64,000 bases of DNA, taken from NCBI RefSeq assembly GCF_017948245.1, contig NZ_CP072865.1:397501-461500 (forward strand). Reading direction: 5' to 3'. Shown here in pieces: positions 9,691-19,135 of this stretch; the stretch's first letter is position 1; every line of letters starts with the position of its first letter. The position numbers and the translations under genes were made by a program. The DNA comes from Rhizobium sp. NLR16a (GTDB lineage: Bacteria > Pseudomonadota > Alphaproteobacteria > Rhizobiales > Rhizobiaceae). The notes beneath the pieces were generated by a model, which was given only the letters and a program-made list of their open reading frames with translations, searched no databases and was not told where the DNA came from.

Positions 9691-10905
9691 CTACTTGTCC
9701 ACCTCCGCCATCACGGGATCAAGGCTGCCGAGCACGGCGATCATGTCCGCCAGATAGCGGGCGTTCGTGACCCCGAAGAGGGCCTGAAGATTGACGAACG
9801 AGGGGGCCCGCACCTTCATGCGGAACGGTTTTGGAGACCCGTCGCTGATGATGTAAAAGCCAAGCTCGCCCTTTGGCGCCTCGATTGCCGAATAGACCTC
9901 GCCCCTCGGCACCTTGAAGCCGTAAGCCGACAGGTCGAAATGCTGGATCAGCGCCTCCATCGAGCAGTGCACCCGATCCTTGTCCAGCGGGAAGGCGATT
10001 GTCGGTATGTCGATCTGGAACGGCCCCTCAGGCATCTGGTTGATGCATTGTTCGATGATCCCTATGCTCTCGCGCATCTCATCGACGCGGCATCGCCAGC
10101 GTGCATAGCAATCGCCCTCGTCACGGGTGATGACGTTGAAATCGAGCCGGTCGTAGATCTCGTAGGGCTCGTCGCGCCGGATGTCCCAGTCGACACCGGA
10201 AGCTCGCAGGTTCGGGCCGCTGAGGCCGAGATCGACAGCATCCTCTGCGGAGATCACGCCGATCCCCTTCGTGCGATTGAGAAACACCCGGTTATCTTCG
10301 AGCAGTCGCTCATAGTCGCGGATACGGTTCGGAAAGATGTCGCAAAACTCCCGGATCCTGGGGAAGAACCCATCAGGCAGATCCTCGCGCACCCCGCCAA
10401 CCCGGCAGAAGGACGTGTGCATGCGCGCACCGGTGATCATTTCCAGGAGGTCCATGATCATTTCACGCTCGCGCATGACGTAAAGCAGCGCGGTCATGGC
10501 GCCGAGATCCATCGGCAGCGCGCCGGTGATCAGGAGGTGACCGGAGATCCGTGCTAGCTCGGCCATCATCACGCGGATATATTGCGCTCGGATTGGGGCT
10601 TCTATGCCGAGGAGTTTCTCGACCGCCAGCGCGAAGGCGAGGTTGTTCGAGGGCGGACAGAGATAGTCGAGCCGATCCGTCAGCGGGAAAATCTGGGTAT
10701 AGGTGAAGCTCTCCGCCAGTTTTTCAGTGCCACGATGGAGATAGCCGATATGCGGATCGACGCGCTCGACGAACTCGCCGTCCAGTTCGAGGACGAGCCG
10801 AAGAACCCCATGGGTGCTGGGGTGCTGCGGACCGAGGTTGAGAAGCACTTCTCTGGTATTGAGCGCTTCACCCTCAGGCCTGCTGAGCTCGGTGACTTCA
10901 GTCAT
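9691..10905 (-). CDS. nuoD: NADH-quinone oxidoreductase subunit D
   Basis: A 404-residue 49-kDa-type subunit that forms the quinone cavity with NuoB and NuoH. The family signature LNLGPQHPSTHGVLRL is near the N-terminus (about residues 26-41). The conserved segments PHIGYLHRGTEKL and the C-terminal PSFVNLQAL are present. NuoC and NuoD are separate genes here, unlike the fused E. coli form, as expected in alphaproteobacteria. Confidence 0.97.
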   Translation of the reverse strand: MTEVTELSRPEGEALNTREVLLNLGPQHPSTHGVLRLVLELDGEFVERVDPHIGYLHRGTEKLAESFTYTQIFPLTDRLDYLCPPSNNLAFALAVEKLLGIEAPIRAQYIRVMMAELARISGHLLITGALPMDLGAMTALLYVMREREMIMDLLEMITGARMHTSFCRVGGVREDLPDGFFPRIREFCDIFPNRIRDYERLLEDNRVFLNRTKGIGVISAEDAVDLGLSGPNLRASGVDWDIRRDEPYEIYDRLDFNVITRDEGDCYARWRCRVDEMRESIGIIEQCINQMPEGPFQIDIPTIAFPLDKDRVHCSMEALIQHFDLSAYGFKVPRGEVYSAIEAPKGELGFYIISDGSPKPFRMKVRAPSFVNLQALFGVTNARYLADMIAVLGSLDPVMAEVDK

Positions 10906-10934
10906 CTCAACGTTCCGGCGTAGAACGGCCTCCC

Positions 10935-11471
10935 TTACGGAATGTCCCTGGTGGCAAGGTCGGGCTGTGTTGGCGGCGGACCCTCGGCACCGAAGGGGTT
11001 CAACTTGTCCTTATAGCCCCTGAGGGGGAAATCCTTGCGTTGCGGAAAGCCCTCGAAGCCTTCCCACATGTAGATCCGGCGCAGATCGGGATGTCCCTCG
11101 AACCGGATACCATACATGTCCCAGGCCTCACGCTCATGCCAGTTGGCGGTACGCCAGACGCCCGTGACCGAAGGCACTTCAGGAGGATCGCCAAGTCGGC
11201 ACTTGATGCGGACCCGCCACCTGTTGGGCAGCGAGTAAAGATGGTAGACCGCCTCGAACCGCGGCATTTCGGGATAATGATCGACGCCGCAAATGTCCGA
11301 GAGGAAATTGAACTGCAGCGCCGGATGCTCTTTCAGGAGCCGGCAGAACTCAACGATCCTCTCGGGCGCAACGGCAAAGGCTTCGATACCGTGCGCAGTG
11401 CCGAGGTCCTCGATTGTTTCTCCGAAGCGCTCCAGGATCGGAGCGCGATTGAGGGACGGCTCCGCATTCAT
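10935..11471 (-). CDS. nuoC: NADH-quinone oxidoreductase subunit C
   Basis: A 178-residue 30-kDa-type peripheral subunit without cofactors. The signature [20 protein letters not shown] lies at about residues 115-134, followed by FPLRGY. The start at 11471 overlaps the nuoB stop by four bases (ATGA), which fixes the frame. The much longer upstream open frame is only the nuoB region in another frame. Confidence 0.95.
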   Translation of the reverse strand: MNAEPSLNRAPILERFGETIEDLGTAHGIEAFAVAPERIVEFCRLLKEHPALQFNFLSDICGVDHYPEMPRFEAVYHLYSLPNRWRVRIKCRLGDPPEVPSVTGVWRTANWHEREAWDMYGIRFEGHPDLRRIYMWEGFEGFPQRKDFPLRGYKDKLNPFGAEGPPPTQPDLATRDIP

Positions 11472-11971
11472 GACGCTATAACCCGATCCAGAGGTGTGCC
11501 GGCGAGCGCCCGGGACCTCTTGATCTTTTCTTGAAGCAGAAGGAAGCCGTGCATCAGCGCCTCGGGCCGGGGCGGACAGCCAGGCACATGCACATCGACG
11601 GGCACGAAGGTTTCCGACCCCTGCACCACGGCATAGGTGTTGTAGACCCCGCCCGAAATAGCGCAGGTGCCCATGGCGATCACCCAGCGCGGTTCCGGCA
11701 TCTGGTCGTAGAGTCGCCGCACGACGGGCGCGAATTTCCGGGTCACGGTGCCGGCGATGATCATGACGTCGGATTGTCTCGGCGAAGGGCGGAACACCAC
11801 GCCGAACCGGTCGAGATCGTAGCGGGCACAACCGGCCGAGATCATCTCGATGGCGCAGCAGGCAATGCCGAAGGTCTCCGGCCACAGCGCCGATCTCCGG
11901 CTCCAACTGATGATGCTGTCGGCCGTGGTGAACAGCACGCTGTCGCGGATCGCGTTGTTTACGCCTCCCAT
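11468..11971 (-). CDS. nuoB: NADH-quinone oxidoreductase subunit B
   Basis: A 167-residue subunit carrying cluster N2, the last iron-sulfur cluster before quinone. Ligands are CC in [11 protein letters not shown] in GTCAISGG and C in [11 protein letters not shown]. The ATG at 11971 lies inside the end of nuoA (13-base overlap), and the residues before it in the open frame are nuoA read out of frame. The C-terminus overlaps the nuoC start. Length is normal for NuoB. Confidence 0.96.
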   Translation of the reverse strand: MGGVNNAIRDSVLFTTADSIISWSRRSALWPETFGIACCAIEMISAGCARYDLDRFGVVFRPSPRQSDVMIIAGTVTRKFAPVVRRLYDQMPEPRWVIAMGTCAISGGVYNTYAVVQGSETFVPVDVHVPGCPPRPEALMHGFLLLQEKIKRSRALAGTPLDRVIAS

Positions 11972-12324
11972 TCCAGCGCTCCTTTCAGCCAGGCGTAGGC
12001 GAAGCCCACGAGAAGCAGCAATATGAAGACGATCATCTCGATATAGCCGACCAGCCCGATCTCTTTCAGGACGACGGCCCAGGGAAAGAGGAACATCGCT
12101 TCGACATCGAAAACGACCAGCAGGATCGCGAGGATAAAGAACGGCACCCTGAAGCGGCCCGCCGCCGCCTCGCCCGCTGCGTCCATGCCGCATTCATAAG
12201 GCATGTTCTTGGCGGGATAGGGATTGGATGGGCGCAGCAGCGAGGAAACCAACAACGTCACCCCCGCCACCAGAACGACTCCGGCGATCATGAAAAGAAC
12301 CGGCAAGAATTCCATTGCAGTCAT
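11959..12324 (-). CDS. nuoA: NADH-quinone oxidoreductase subunit A
   Basis: A small membrane subunit of about 121 residues with three hydrophobic segments. The signature [18 protein letters not shown] precedes [21 protein letters not shown], typical of NuoA. The start is uncertain. I chose the ATG giving MTAMEFLP (12324), because no strong ribosome site marks the ATG ten codons upstream (12354) and another possible start is at 12315. About 100 bases separate it from nuoN upstream, and no terminator was seen there. Confidence 0.92.
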   Translation of the reverse strand: MTAMEFLPVLFMIAGVVLVAGVTLLVSSLLRPSNPYPAKNMPYECGMDAAGEAAAGRFRVPFFILAILLVVFDVEAMFLFPWAVVLKEIGLVGYIEMIVFILLLLVGFAYAWLKGALEWEA

Positions 12325-12424
12325 ATCACTGCACCGGTTGCCCACCGACCTCATCCCGACTTGGGCAATCCTTCCTTCTCTTTCAAGTCTATTCCGTCGG
12401 TGTGATCATTGCAAATCCAATCGC

Positions 12425-13864
12425 TCACCCGCCAAAGACCGAGTCTTGGGCAAGCTTCAGAAACCACGACGGAAATAGGCCGATGCCGATGGTGCCGGCA
12501 GCGGTGACGGCGAGTGTCGCGCCCACCAGAGGCGTCAGCGCCGGGGCGAACGCCCTCTTCGGCTCGTGCATATAGATCACCATGACGATGCGGATGTAGA
12601 AATAGGCGGCGACCGCGCTGAACAGCACTGCGATGACCGCCAGCATGACGAAACCATGCTCGACGAGGGCGACCAGCACGTAAAACTTGGCGAAGAACCC
12701 GGCGGTCGGCGGAATGCCGGCCAATGAGAAGAGATAGAGCAGCATCAGAAGCGCCAGCCCCGGATGTGACTTGGCGAAACCCGCATAGTCTTCGATGACC
12801 TCGCCCGAGAAATCGCCGTTCCGCATCATGACGACGGCGCCGAAAATGCCGAGATTCATGAAGGCGTAGATCAGCAGATAGAGCATCACGCTGGCGATCC
12901 CATCGGCGCCGCCAGCGGCCACGCCGAAAATGGCGAAGCCGGCATGGGCGATACTGGAATAGGCCAGGAGACGCTTGAAATTATCCTGCACCAGCGCCAC
13001 GAAGCTGCCAAGCGCCATCGTCACCACCGCGATGACGGCAACGATGATCCAGACGTCCGAGGCTGCGACCAGAGGGTTGAGGAACACCCGCAGAATCACC
13101 GCGAACCCCGCCGCCTTGGGGCCTACCGACATGAAGGCGGTGATCGTTGTCGGCGCGCCTTCATAGACGTCCGGCAGCCACATGTGGAAGGGAACCGCGC
13201 CGACCTTGAAGACCAGCCCGGCGACGATGAAGACCACCGCCAGCAACAATCCTGGATCGAGCGGATCGCCAGTCACGGCTGCAGCCATCCCGTCCAGTTG
13301 CGTTGTGCCGGTGAGCCCGTAGACCAGCGAAACGCCGTAAAGGAAAATCCCGGTCGAGACCGCGCCGAGGATGACATATTTCAGCGCTGCTTCGTTCGAC
13401 CGCCGCTCACGCCGCAGGAAGCCGGTCAGCACATAGGTGCAAATCACCATCAGTTCGAGGCCTGCATAGATCGACAGGAGATCGGTCGCCGAGGCCATGA
13501 TCATCATGCCCGAAAGCGCAAAGAGCAGCAGGACATAGTATTCGCTGCTCCCGATCCCTTCGATATCGGCATATCTTCGCGAAAGGAGGAATGTCAGAAC
13601 GGTGGCTAGGTAGAAAACGAACTTGAAGAAGACCGCGAAGCGGTCGGCGACGAACATGCCCGTGTAGGCCGGCCGTACCTCGCTCGCCAGCATGAGCGTC
13701 GCCAAGGCGGCAATCAATATGATCGCGACCGACGCCCAGACAAGGAAATCTTCCTGTCCCCTTCGCACAAACTGTCCCAGGATCAGCAGGATGCAGGCGC
13801 CGGTGATCACCACGATCTCGGGCAGGCTCGCTAGGGCCGACTGGAAAAGCGCGGCGGCGGTCAT
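12425..13864 (-). CDS. nuoN: NADH-quinone oxidoreductase subunit N (antiporter-like)
   Basis: A 479-residue proton-pumping subunit with about 14 membrane helices. The helix-7 lysine and following motif are present (LVFKVGAVPFHMWLPDVY), as is the second central lysine (SVGPKAAGF). The N-terminus lacks the two extra helices as in other bacterial NuoN. ATG overlaps the nuoM stop by four bases. Confidence 0.95.
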   Translation of the reverse strand: MTAAALFQSALASLPEIVVITGACILLILGQFVRRGQEDFLVWASVAIILIAALATLMLASEVRPAYTGMFVADRFAVFFKFVFYLATVLTFLLSRRYADIEGIGSSEYYVLLLFALSGMMIMASATDLLSIYAGLELMVICTYVLTGFLRRERRSNEAALKYVILGAVSTGIFLYGVSLVYGLTGTTQLDGMAAAVTGDPLDPGLLLAVVFIVAGLVFKVGAVPFHMWLPDVYEGAPTTITAFMSVGPKAAGFAVILRVFLNPLVAASDVWIIVAVIAVVTMALGSFVALVQDNFKRLLAYSSIAHAGFAIFGVAAGGADGIASVMLYLLIYAFMNLGIFGAVVMMRNGDFSGEVIEDYAGFAKSHPGLALLMLLYLFSLAGIPPTAGFFAKFYVLVALVEHGFVMLAVIAVLFSAVAAYFYIRIVMVIYMHEPKRAFAPALTPLVGATLAVTAAGTIGIGLFPSWFLKLAQDSVFGG

Positions 13865-15336
13865 TGGCCGCTCCCCCTACTGTGCACATGTGTCACCAGA
13901 TGCTTCACCGAGGCATCGATGACGTTGAGAAAGGGTTTCGGATAGAGCCCGACCCAGAGCACGAAGACGGCCAGCGGCAGGATCGCAGCCATCTCACGGG
14001 CGTTCACGTCGCGTATCGTTAACCGGGCGCTTGCGCTGGCCGGGCCCAGCGCGACCTTCCCATACATGCCGAGCAGATAGGCAGCCCCCAGCAATGCGCC
14101 CAGAACGGCGGCCGAGCCAAAGACCAGGTTGGCCGCAAATCCCCCTGACAGCACCAGCAATTCGCCCACGAACGAATTCGTTCCCGGCAACGCCATCGAC
14201 GACAGGGTAAACAGTGCCAGAAACGTGGTGTAGACCGGCGCCACCTTCATCAACCCGCCATAGTCGGCGATGCTGCGGGTATGGGTCCGCTCGTAAATCA
14301 GCCCGACGAACAGGAAGAGGGCGCCTGTCGTCACGCCATGATTGAACATCTGCAGGATGCCGCCCTCGAGCCCGCGGAGGTTCAGCGCAAAAATCCCCAG
14401 TGTTACGAAGCCCATGTGGCTGATGCTGGAATAGGCCACCAGCTTCTTCAGATCGTCCTGCGCCAGCGCGAGCAACCCGCCATAGACGATCGCAAGCACC
14501 GAAAGCGCGAGCATCAGCGTCGAATAATACATCGATGCCTCCGGCAGCATCGGCAGCGAGAACCGCAGGAATCCGTAGGCGCCCATCTTCAGGAGCACGC
14601 CGGCGAGGATAATGCTGCCCGCCGTCGGCGCCTGCACATGGGCGTCCGGCAGCCAGGTATGGAGCGGCACCATCGGCACCTTGACCGCAAAAGCGATCAG
14701 GAAGGCGAAGAACAGCCAGGACTGGATCCGGAACGGCAAGTCCTGCTCTGTCAAGGCGAGGATATCGAAGGTCCTGCCACCGTAGAAATAGAGCACGATG
14801 ACACCGATCAGGAACAGGAGGCTGCCCGCCAGCGTGTAGAGGAAAAACTTGATCGCCGCATAGACCCGACCCTCGCCGCCCCACACGCCGATGATGAGGT
14901 ACATCGGGATCAGCATCGCCTCCCAAAAGACGTAGAAAAGGAACAGATCGAGCGCACAGAAGACGCCGAGCATCAGCGCTTGCATGAAGAGCAGGCAGAT
15001 CATGAATTCCTTCACCTTGCTGTCGATCGCGACCCAGGAGGCGAGCACGCAGATCGACCCCAACAGTGCGGTCAGGAACACGAAGAGCGCGCTGATTCCG
15101 TCGATGCCAAGGGCATAATTGATCCCGAGCGCGGGTACCCACGGGTGCGTCTCGGTGAACTGCATGGCATGGGTCGTGGTGTCGAAGCTGACCAGCATGG
15201 CGATGCAGAGCGCAAGGTCGAGGACGGTGAAAGAGAGCGCAGTCCACCGCACCGCATCGGCACCGCGCAGGAACATCAGAATCGCGGCCCCGACAACGGG
15301 TGTGAATATGATGAGGCTGAGCAGCGGGAAGCCCAT
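13861..15336 (-). CDS. nuoM: NADH-quinone oxidoreductase subunit M (antiporter-like)
   Basis: A 491-residue proton-pumping subunit. The helix-5 glutamate (YVFWEAMLIPMYLIIGVWGG) and helix-7 lysine (FAVKVPMVPLHTWLPDAH) are intact. Start at 15336 follows AGGGGG, 8 bases after the nuoL stop, so I reject the six upstream codons. It is in the canonical L-M-N order and is therefore taken as the ordinary NuoM. A second NuoM-like gene lies at 17364-18827. Confidence 0.95.
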   Translation of the reverse strand: MGFPLLSLIIFTPVVGAAILMFLRGADAVRWTALSFTVLDLALCIAMLVSFDTTTHAMQFTETHPWVPALGINYALGIDGISALFVFLTALLGSICVLASWVAIDSKVKEFMICLLFMQALMLGVFCALDLFLFYVFWEAMLIPMYLIIGVWGGEGRVYAAIKFFLYTLAGSLLFLIGVIVLYFYGGRTFDILALTEQDLPFRIQSWLFFAFLIAFAVKVPMVPLHTWLPDAHVQAPTAGSIILAGVLLKMGAYGFLRFSLPMLPEASMYYSTLMLALSVLAIVYGGLLALAQDDLKKLVAYSSISHMGFVTLGIFALNLRGLEGGILQMFNHGVTTGALFLFVGLIYERTHTRSIADYGGLMKVAPVYTTFLALFTLSSMALPGTNSFVGELLVLSGGFAANLVFGSAAVLGALLGAAYLLGMYGKVALGPASASARLTIRDVNAREMAAILPLAVFVLWVGLYPKPFLNVIDASVKHLVTHVHSRGSGQ

Positions 15337-15344
15337 GGCACCCC

Positions 15345-17120
15345 CTATCGCCACGCCACGACGAAGACGGCGGTGGCTGCGATAAGACCGACGATCATCG
15401 CTAGCACGTAATGGGTCACGACACCCGTCTGGAGCCGCCTGAGCCGCCCGCCGCCGTTCAGGATCGAATGCGCAATGCCATTCACGACGGCATCCACGCC
15501 GGCAAGATCGAGCCGGAGTCCTGCCCGCGCCGCGCCGCGCAGCAAGGGCAGCGCCGCGGTCTCGGAGACATTGCTCACCGCCTGCTCATAGCGCGCCAGC
15601 GGTCTTTCGGCGAGCCACATGAAGGCCCGCGCACCCTTGCGGTAAAACCAGTCAGTGTCGAGGCTGATCGTGTTCTCGGGATCGAGCGCCCAGAGGAACA
15701 GCACGAACCCCAGGGCGGTGAACATCAGCAGCCCGAGGCTCTCCATCACATGCAAACCCGTATAGGGTTCGAAATCAACCGGATAGGGCAGAAGCGCATA
15801 AAGCGGCTGGGGGAACACCCCGATCGCAATGCAGAGCACCGCCGCCATGCCCATGGCAATCAGCATGTTGCGCGGCGGCTCCCGCGCCTCCAGTTTCCGG
15901 TCCGTCCCGAAGAACATGTAATAGGGAAGCTTGAGGCCAGTGTGCAGGAACGTCCCGGACGATGCCATGGTCAGCGCCAGCACCACCAGTGCGCGGTGAT
16001 CCGCTCCTGCAGCCGCTATCACCATCGATTTGGTGACGAACCCCGAGAAGAACGGGAAGGCCGAGATCGCGAAGGCGCCGACCATGTAAAGCGCCACGGT
16101 CAGCGGCATGGTTTTGTAAAGCCCGCCAAGCTCGGTGAGCTTGCGTCGGCCGGTAACGTAGATGACGGCGCCGGCACCCATGAACAGCAGCGCCTTGTAG
16201 AGGATATGCGCGAAGGCGTGGCTGGTGGCTCCGTTCACCGCCATCTCGGTCCCGATGCCGATACCCGCGATCATGTAGCCCACCTGGCTGACGATGTGAT
16301 AGGCGAGAAGCCGCCGGCAATCGTTCTCCAGCACGGCGTAGATGACGCCGTAGAGCGCCATGATGGTGCCGAGCCAGACAAGAAGCTCGGTCCCCGGAAA
16401 CGCCCGCGCCATCACATAGACGGCGGTCTTGGTGGTAAACGCGCTCATGAACACCGCCCCGGTGACGGTCGCCTCCGGATAGGCATCGGTCAGCCAGGCA
16501 TTGAGCGGCGGCACGGCCGCGTTGAGGATGAAGCCGGCGAGGATCAGGTAGTCGCCGACCCCCATTCCTCCGTTGGTGAGGGCCCCCGCGATCGGGCCGA
16601 AAAGCAGTGAACCGGTGGCGAGCCCGTGGGAAATGATGCCGCCGAGCAGGACGACGCCGCCGGTGATATGGACCATGAGGTAACGGAACCCGGCCCGGAT
16701 CGCCGGCCCACCATGCTGCGCGAAGACCAGATAGGCGGAGGCGAATGCCATGCCCTCCCAGAACAGGTAGAGGGTCAGGTAGTCACCGGCAAACACCACG
16801 CCAAGTGCGCTGCCGACATAGACGAATGCCGCCACGTGCTGGCCGGCATCCGTCAGGTGCAGCGCGTAGACCATGCCGATCAGCGCCATGATGGTGAAAA
16901 CGGTGGCAAAGACGATGCTGAGCTTGTCCACTTTCGCGATCAGGATCTCCTGCCCGATGAACCGCGCTTCGCCATAGCTGCCCGGCTCCATCGCAAGCAC
17001 GGCAAGGATCGCCAGCGCAGGGATCAGAAGCAGATAGGCCTTGCGGACCCACCCGCCGAGGAAAGGGATCGGCAGGGCGCCAAGAATAAAGAGCAGAGCC
17101 GGATGGATGAAGTCAGTCAT
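15345..17120 (-). CDS. nuoL: NADH-quinone oxidoreductase subunit L with lengthened lateral helix region
   Basis: A 591-residue distal antiporter-like subunit. The core has the helix-5 glutamate (LFWEGMAFASAYLV, E122). The position of the usual helix-7 lysine before the PxxxWL motif is asparagine (N200 in FILNAAVPPLNAWL), while a lysine follows in TTKTAVYVMAR. After the core comes a long charged amphipathic stretch (about residues 488-570) and a last membrane helix, the NuoL lateral-helix arrangement. From the DWFYxK motif to the C-terminus there are about 103 residues, against about 73 in E. coli NuoL as I recall it. This fits a complex with an extra antiporter module to span. It overlaps the small gene upstream by 8 bases. 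Confidence 0.9.
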   Translation of the reverse strand: MTDFIHPALLFILGALPIPFLGGWVRKAYLLLIPALAILAVLAMEPGSYGEARFIGQEILIAKVDKLSIVFATVFTIMALIGMVYALHLTDAGQHVAAFVYVGSALGVVFAGDYLTLYLFWEGMAFASAYLVFAQHGGPAIRAGFRYLMVHITGGVVLLGGIISHGLATGSLLFGPIAGALTNGGMGVGDYLILAGFILNAAVPPLNAWLTDAYPEATVTGAVFMSAFTTKTAVYVMARAFPGTELLVWLGTIMALYGVIYAVLENDCRRLLAYHIVSQVGYMIAGIGIGTEMAVNGATSHAFAHILYKALLFMGAGAVIYVTGRRKLTELGGLYKTMPLTVALYMVGAFAISAFPFFSGFVTKSMVIAAAGADHRALVVLALTMASSGTFLHTGLKLPYYMFFGTDRKLEAREPPRNMLIAMGMAAVLCIAIGVFPQPLYALLPYPVDFEPYTGLHVMESLGLLMFTALGFVLFLWALDPENTISLDTDWFYRKGARAFMWLAERPLARYEQAVSNVSETAALPLLRGAARAGLRLDLAGVDAVVNGIAHSILNGGGRLRRLQTGVVTHYVLAMIVGLIAATAVFVVAWR

Positions 17121-17367
17121 AATAGTCCTCGCGCCGCATCAGCCCGACCCGATGGCCGAGAAACTTGGAAACGAAGATAAGCAGGACACAGGAGACGAAT
17201 CCGTAGACGGCGGACCAGCCCGGCAGACTGTCCCACAGATATTCGGCGTGCTCGCGGAAGACCAGAAAGTCGGCGACGACGATCAGGACGAGCACGAGGT
17301 AGAACAGTCGGCGCCGCCGCCTCGCATATTGCTCGGCACCAAAGAAGTCGACGACACGCTTGATCAT
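17113..17367 (-). CDS. small two-helix membrane protein inside the nuo operon
   Basis: 84 residues. A basic N-terminal stretch (YARRRRR) precedes a hydrophobic segment (about residues 21-37). A soluble loop and a second segment (about 53-70) follow, with an acidic end (REDYYD). I do not recognise a family. It overlaps its neighbours on both sides (ATGA with the NuoM-like gene and 8 bases with nuoL), so it is translated as part of the operon. Its place exactly between the extra antiporter-like subunit and NuoL suggests an accessory or assembly subunit of the enlarged complex. That is an inference from position. Confidence 0.75.
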   Translation of the reverse strand: MIKRVVDFFGAEQYARRRRRLFYLVLVLIVVADFLVFREHAEYLWDSLPGWSAVYGFVSCVLLIFVSKFLGHRVGLMRREDYYD

Positions 17368-18827
17368 CGGATCACTCCGTCTGCCAGGGTAAGAAAATAG
17401 CTCGGGAAAATGCCCATCAGCACCGACAGGATCGCCGTTGCGACCAGCGGAATCGTCACCAGTGGAATTTCACGGACCGTCGTGCGGCTCTCCTGCGTCT
17501 CCGCCTGGAAGAAGGCGGCATAGCTGACCGGCAGGAAATAGGCGGCGTTCAGGATTGAGCTCACCAGGAGCACGACCAGGAACGCGGTCTCTCCCGCCGC
17601 CACGGCCCCCTTCGCCAGATACCACTTGCTGACGAAGCCCGCGGTCGGCGGTATCCCGATCATGCTGAGCGAGGCGACGAAAAATGCCCCCATCGTCCAG
17701 GGCAGCCTGCGGCCGATACCGGCCATGTCGCTGATGTTGCGCTTGCCCGACGCGCAATAGATCGACCCGGCGCAGAAAAAGAGCGTGATCTTGGAGAATG
17801 CGTGCGCCGCGATGTGGATGATCCCGCCGACCATCGCGACCGGCGACAACAGAACCGCGCCCAGGACGATGTAGGAGAGCTGGCTGACCGTCGAATAGGC
17901 GAGCCTGGCCTTCAGGTCGTCCCGCGTCAGGGCGTAAACCGACGCCATCAGGATCGTGAACGAAGCCAGATAGGCCGTGGCGATGCCGAGACCCAGCCCA
18001 CCCACTAGTCCGGTGCCGAAAACATGGAACACCACCCGCAGAACGCAGAACACGCCCATCTTGACCACTGCCACTGCATGCAAAAGCGCGCTGACCGGTG
18101 TCGGCGCGACCATCGCGGCGGGCAGCCAGGCGTGCATCGGCATCACGGCGGCCTTGGCGAAGCCGAAAAGATAGCAGAAATAGACGACCGTCAGCAGCGC
18201 CGCCGAGGCATCGCTCCCCGCCAGCAGTCCCCCCGCGACAAAGTCGAGCGACCCCGCAATATGGTAAGTCAGCGCCAGTGCGGCGAGCAGCGCGCTTTTC
18301 GAGGCGCCCATCAGATAAACGAGGTACTTGCGGCCACCCCTCCATCCCTCCTCGTCCTCGTGGTGGTAGACGAGCGGATAGGTGACGAGGCTGAGCACCT
18401 CGTAGAAGATCACCAGCGTAAACAGATTGGCGGCGAAGGCGCCCCCGGCGGCGGCCGCAAGACTGCTGGCGAAGCAGGCGAAGAACCGGGTCTGCGCATG
18501 CTCGTTCAAATGCCGCATGTAGCCAATGGAATAGATCGCCGCCACGATCCATAGCAGCGACGAGACGGTGGCAAACACCATTCCGAGCGCATCGACCCGG
18601 AAAGCAAAGTCGATCCCCGGCAGAATCTCGAACAGGCGCAATTCGACCGTCCCGCCCGCCAGCACCGTGGGCGCCATCGACAAGACAATCGCGAACATGG
18701 CGATCGCGGCCAATGGCGAGACCAGATTGCGAAGTCTCTCGCGGTTATTCAAAAGGAGAACTGCAAGGGCGGCCAGACCGGCGACGGCGATGGCAAGCAA
18801 CGGCCGGATCGATACAACCGGGTCCAA
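17364..18827 (-). CDS. extra NuoM/MrpD-like antiporter subunit of complex I
   Basis: 487 residues, about 14 membrane helices. It has the helix-5 glutamate (LVIFYEVLSLVTYPLVYHH), the helix-7 lysine (LFGFAKAAVMPMHAWLPAAM) and the second central lysine (AVVKMGVFCVLR), so it looks like a competent proton channel. It is the fourth antiporter-like subunit in this operon, placed between nuoK and the small membrane gene. The start is a TTG at 18827, 8 bases after AAAGGA and 5 bases after the nuoK stop. Longer upstream reading is nuoK in another frame and is rejected. Lack of a lateral helix separates it from NuoL. An Mrp-type antiporter subunit is the alternative reading, but no other mrp genes are nearby. 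Confidence 0.88.
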   Translation of the reverse strand: MDPVVSIRPLLAIAVAGLAALAVLLLNNRERLRNLVSPLAAIAMFAIVLSMAPTVLAGGTVELRLFEILPGIDFAFRVDALGMVFATVSSLLWIVAAIYSIGYMRHLNEHAQTRFFACFASSLAAAAGGAFAANLFTLVIFYEVLSLVTYPLVYHHEDEEGWRGGRKYLVYLMGASKSALLAALALTYHIAGSLDFVAGGLLAGSDASAALLTVVYFCYLFGFAKAAVMPMHAWLPAAMVAPTPVSALLHAVAVVKMGVFCVLRVVFHVFGTGLVGGLGLGIATAYLASFTILMASVYALTRDDLKARLAYSTVSQLSYIVLGAVLLSPVAMVGGIIHIAAHAFSKITLFFCAGSIYCASGKRNISDMAGIGRRLPWTMGAFFVASLSMIGIPPTAGFVSKWYLAKGAVAAGETAFLVVLLVSSILNAAYFLPVSYAAFFQAETQESRTTVREIPLVTIPLVATAILSVLMGIFPSYFLTLADGVIR

Positions 18828-18832
18828 AGCCG

Positions 18833-19135
18833 CTATCCTTTCATCACCGTCACGTCGTCGATCTTGAGGGTGGATTTGTTCCTCACGAGGGCAACCAGGA
18901 TACCGAGGGCGACGGCAACTTCCGCCGCGGTGATTGCGATGACGAAGATCGCGAAGATCTGCCCGCGGAAATCGGCGTGGTAACGCCCGAAAGCGGTGAA
19001 ATTGATGTTGACCGAGTTGAGCAGCAGCTCCAGCGACATCAGTACGACAAGAATATTGCGCCTGAGCAGCACGCCCGCCGCTCCGATCACGAACAGGACC
19101 ACTCCGAGCACAATATACCACCAGAGCGGAACCAT
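18833..19135 (-). CDS. nuoK: NADH-quinone oxidoreductase subunit K
   Basis: 100 residues with three membrane helices. The motif [20 protein letters not shown] carries the conserved helix-2 glutamate, and a second conserved glutamate lies in [13 protein letters not shown] overlaps the nuoJ stop (TGATG), preceded by AAGGAG inside nuoJ. An upstream GTG is possible but overlaps nuoJ more. Confidence 0.95.
   Translation of the reverse strand: MVPLWWYIVLGVVLFVIGAAGVLLRRNILVVLMSLELLLNSVNINFTAFGRYHADFRGQIFAIFVIAITAAEVAVALGILVALVRNKSTLKIDDVTVMKG

Noticed and set aside
17364..18827. Reading the extra antiporter-like gene as part of an Mrp Na+/H+ antiporter
   Set aside because: No mrpA, B, C, E, F or G genes are nearby, and the gene is translationally embedded between nuoK and nuoL.
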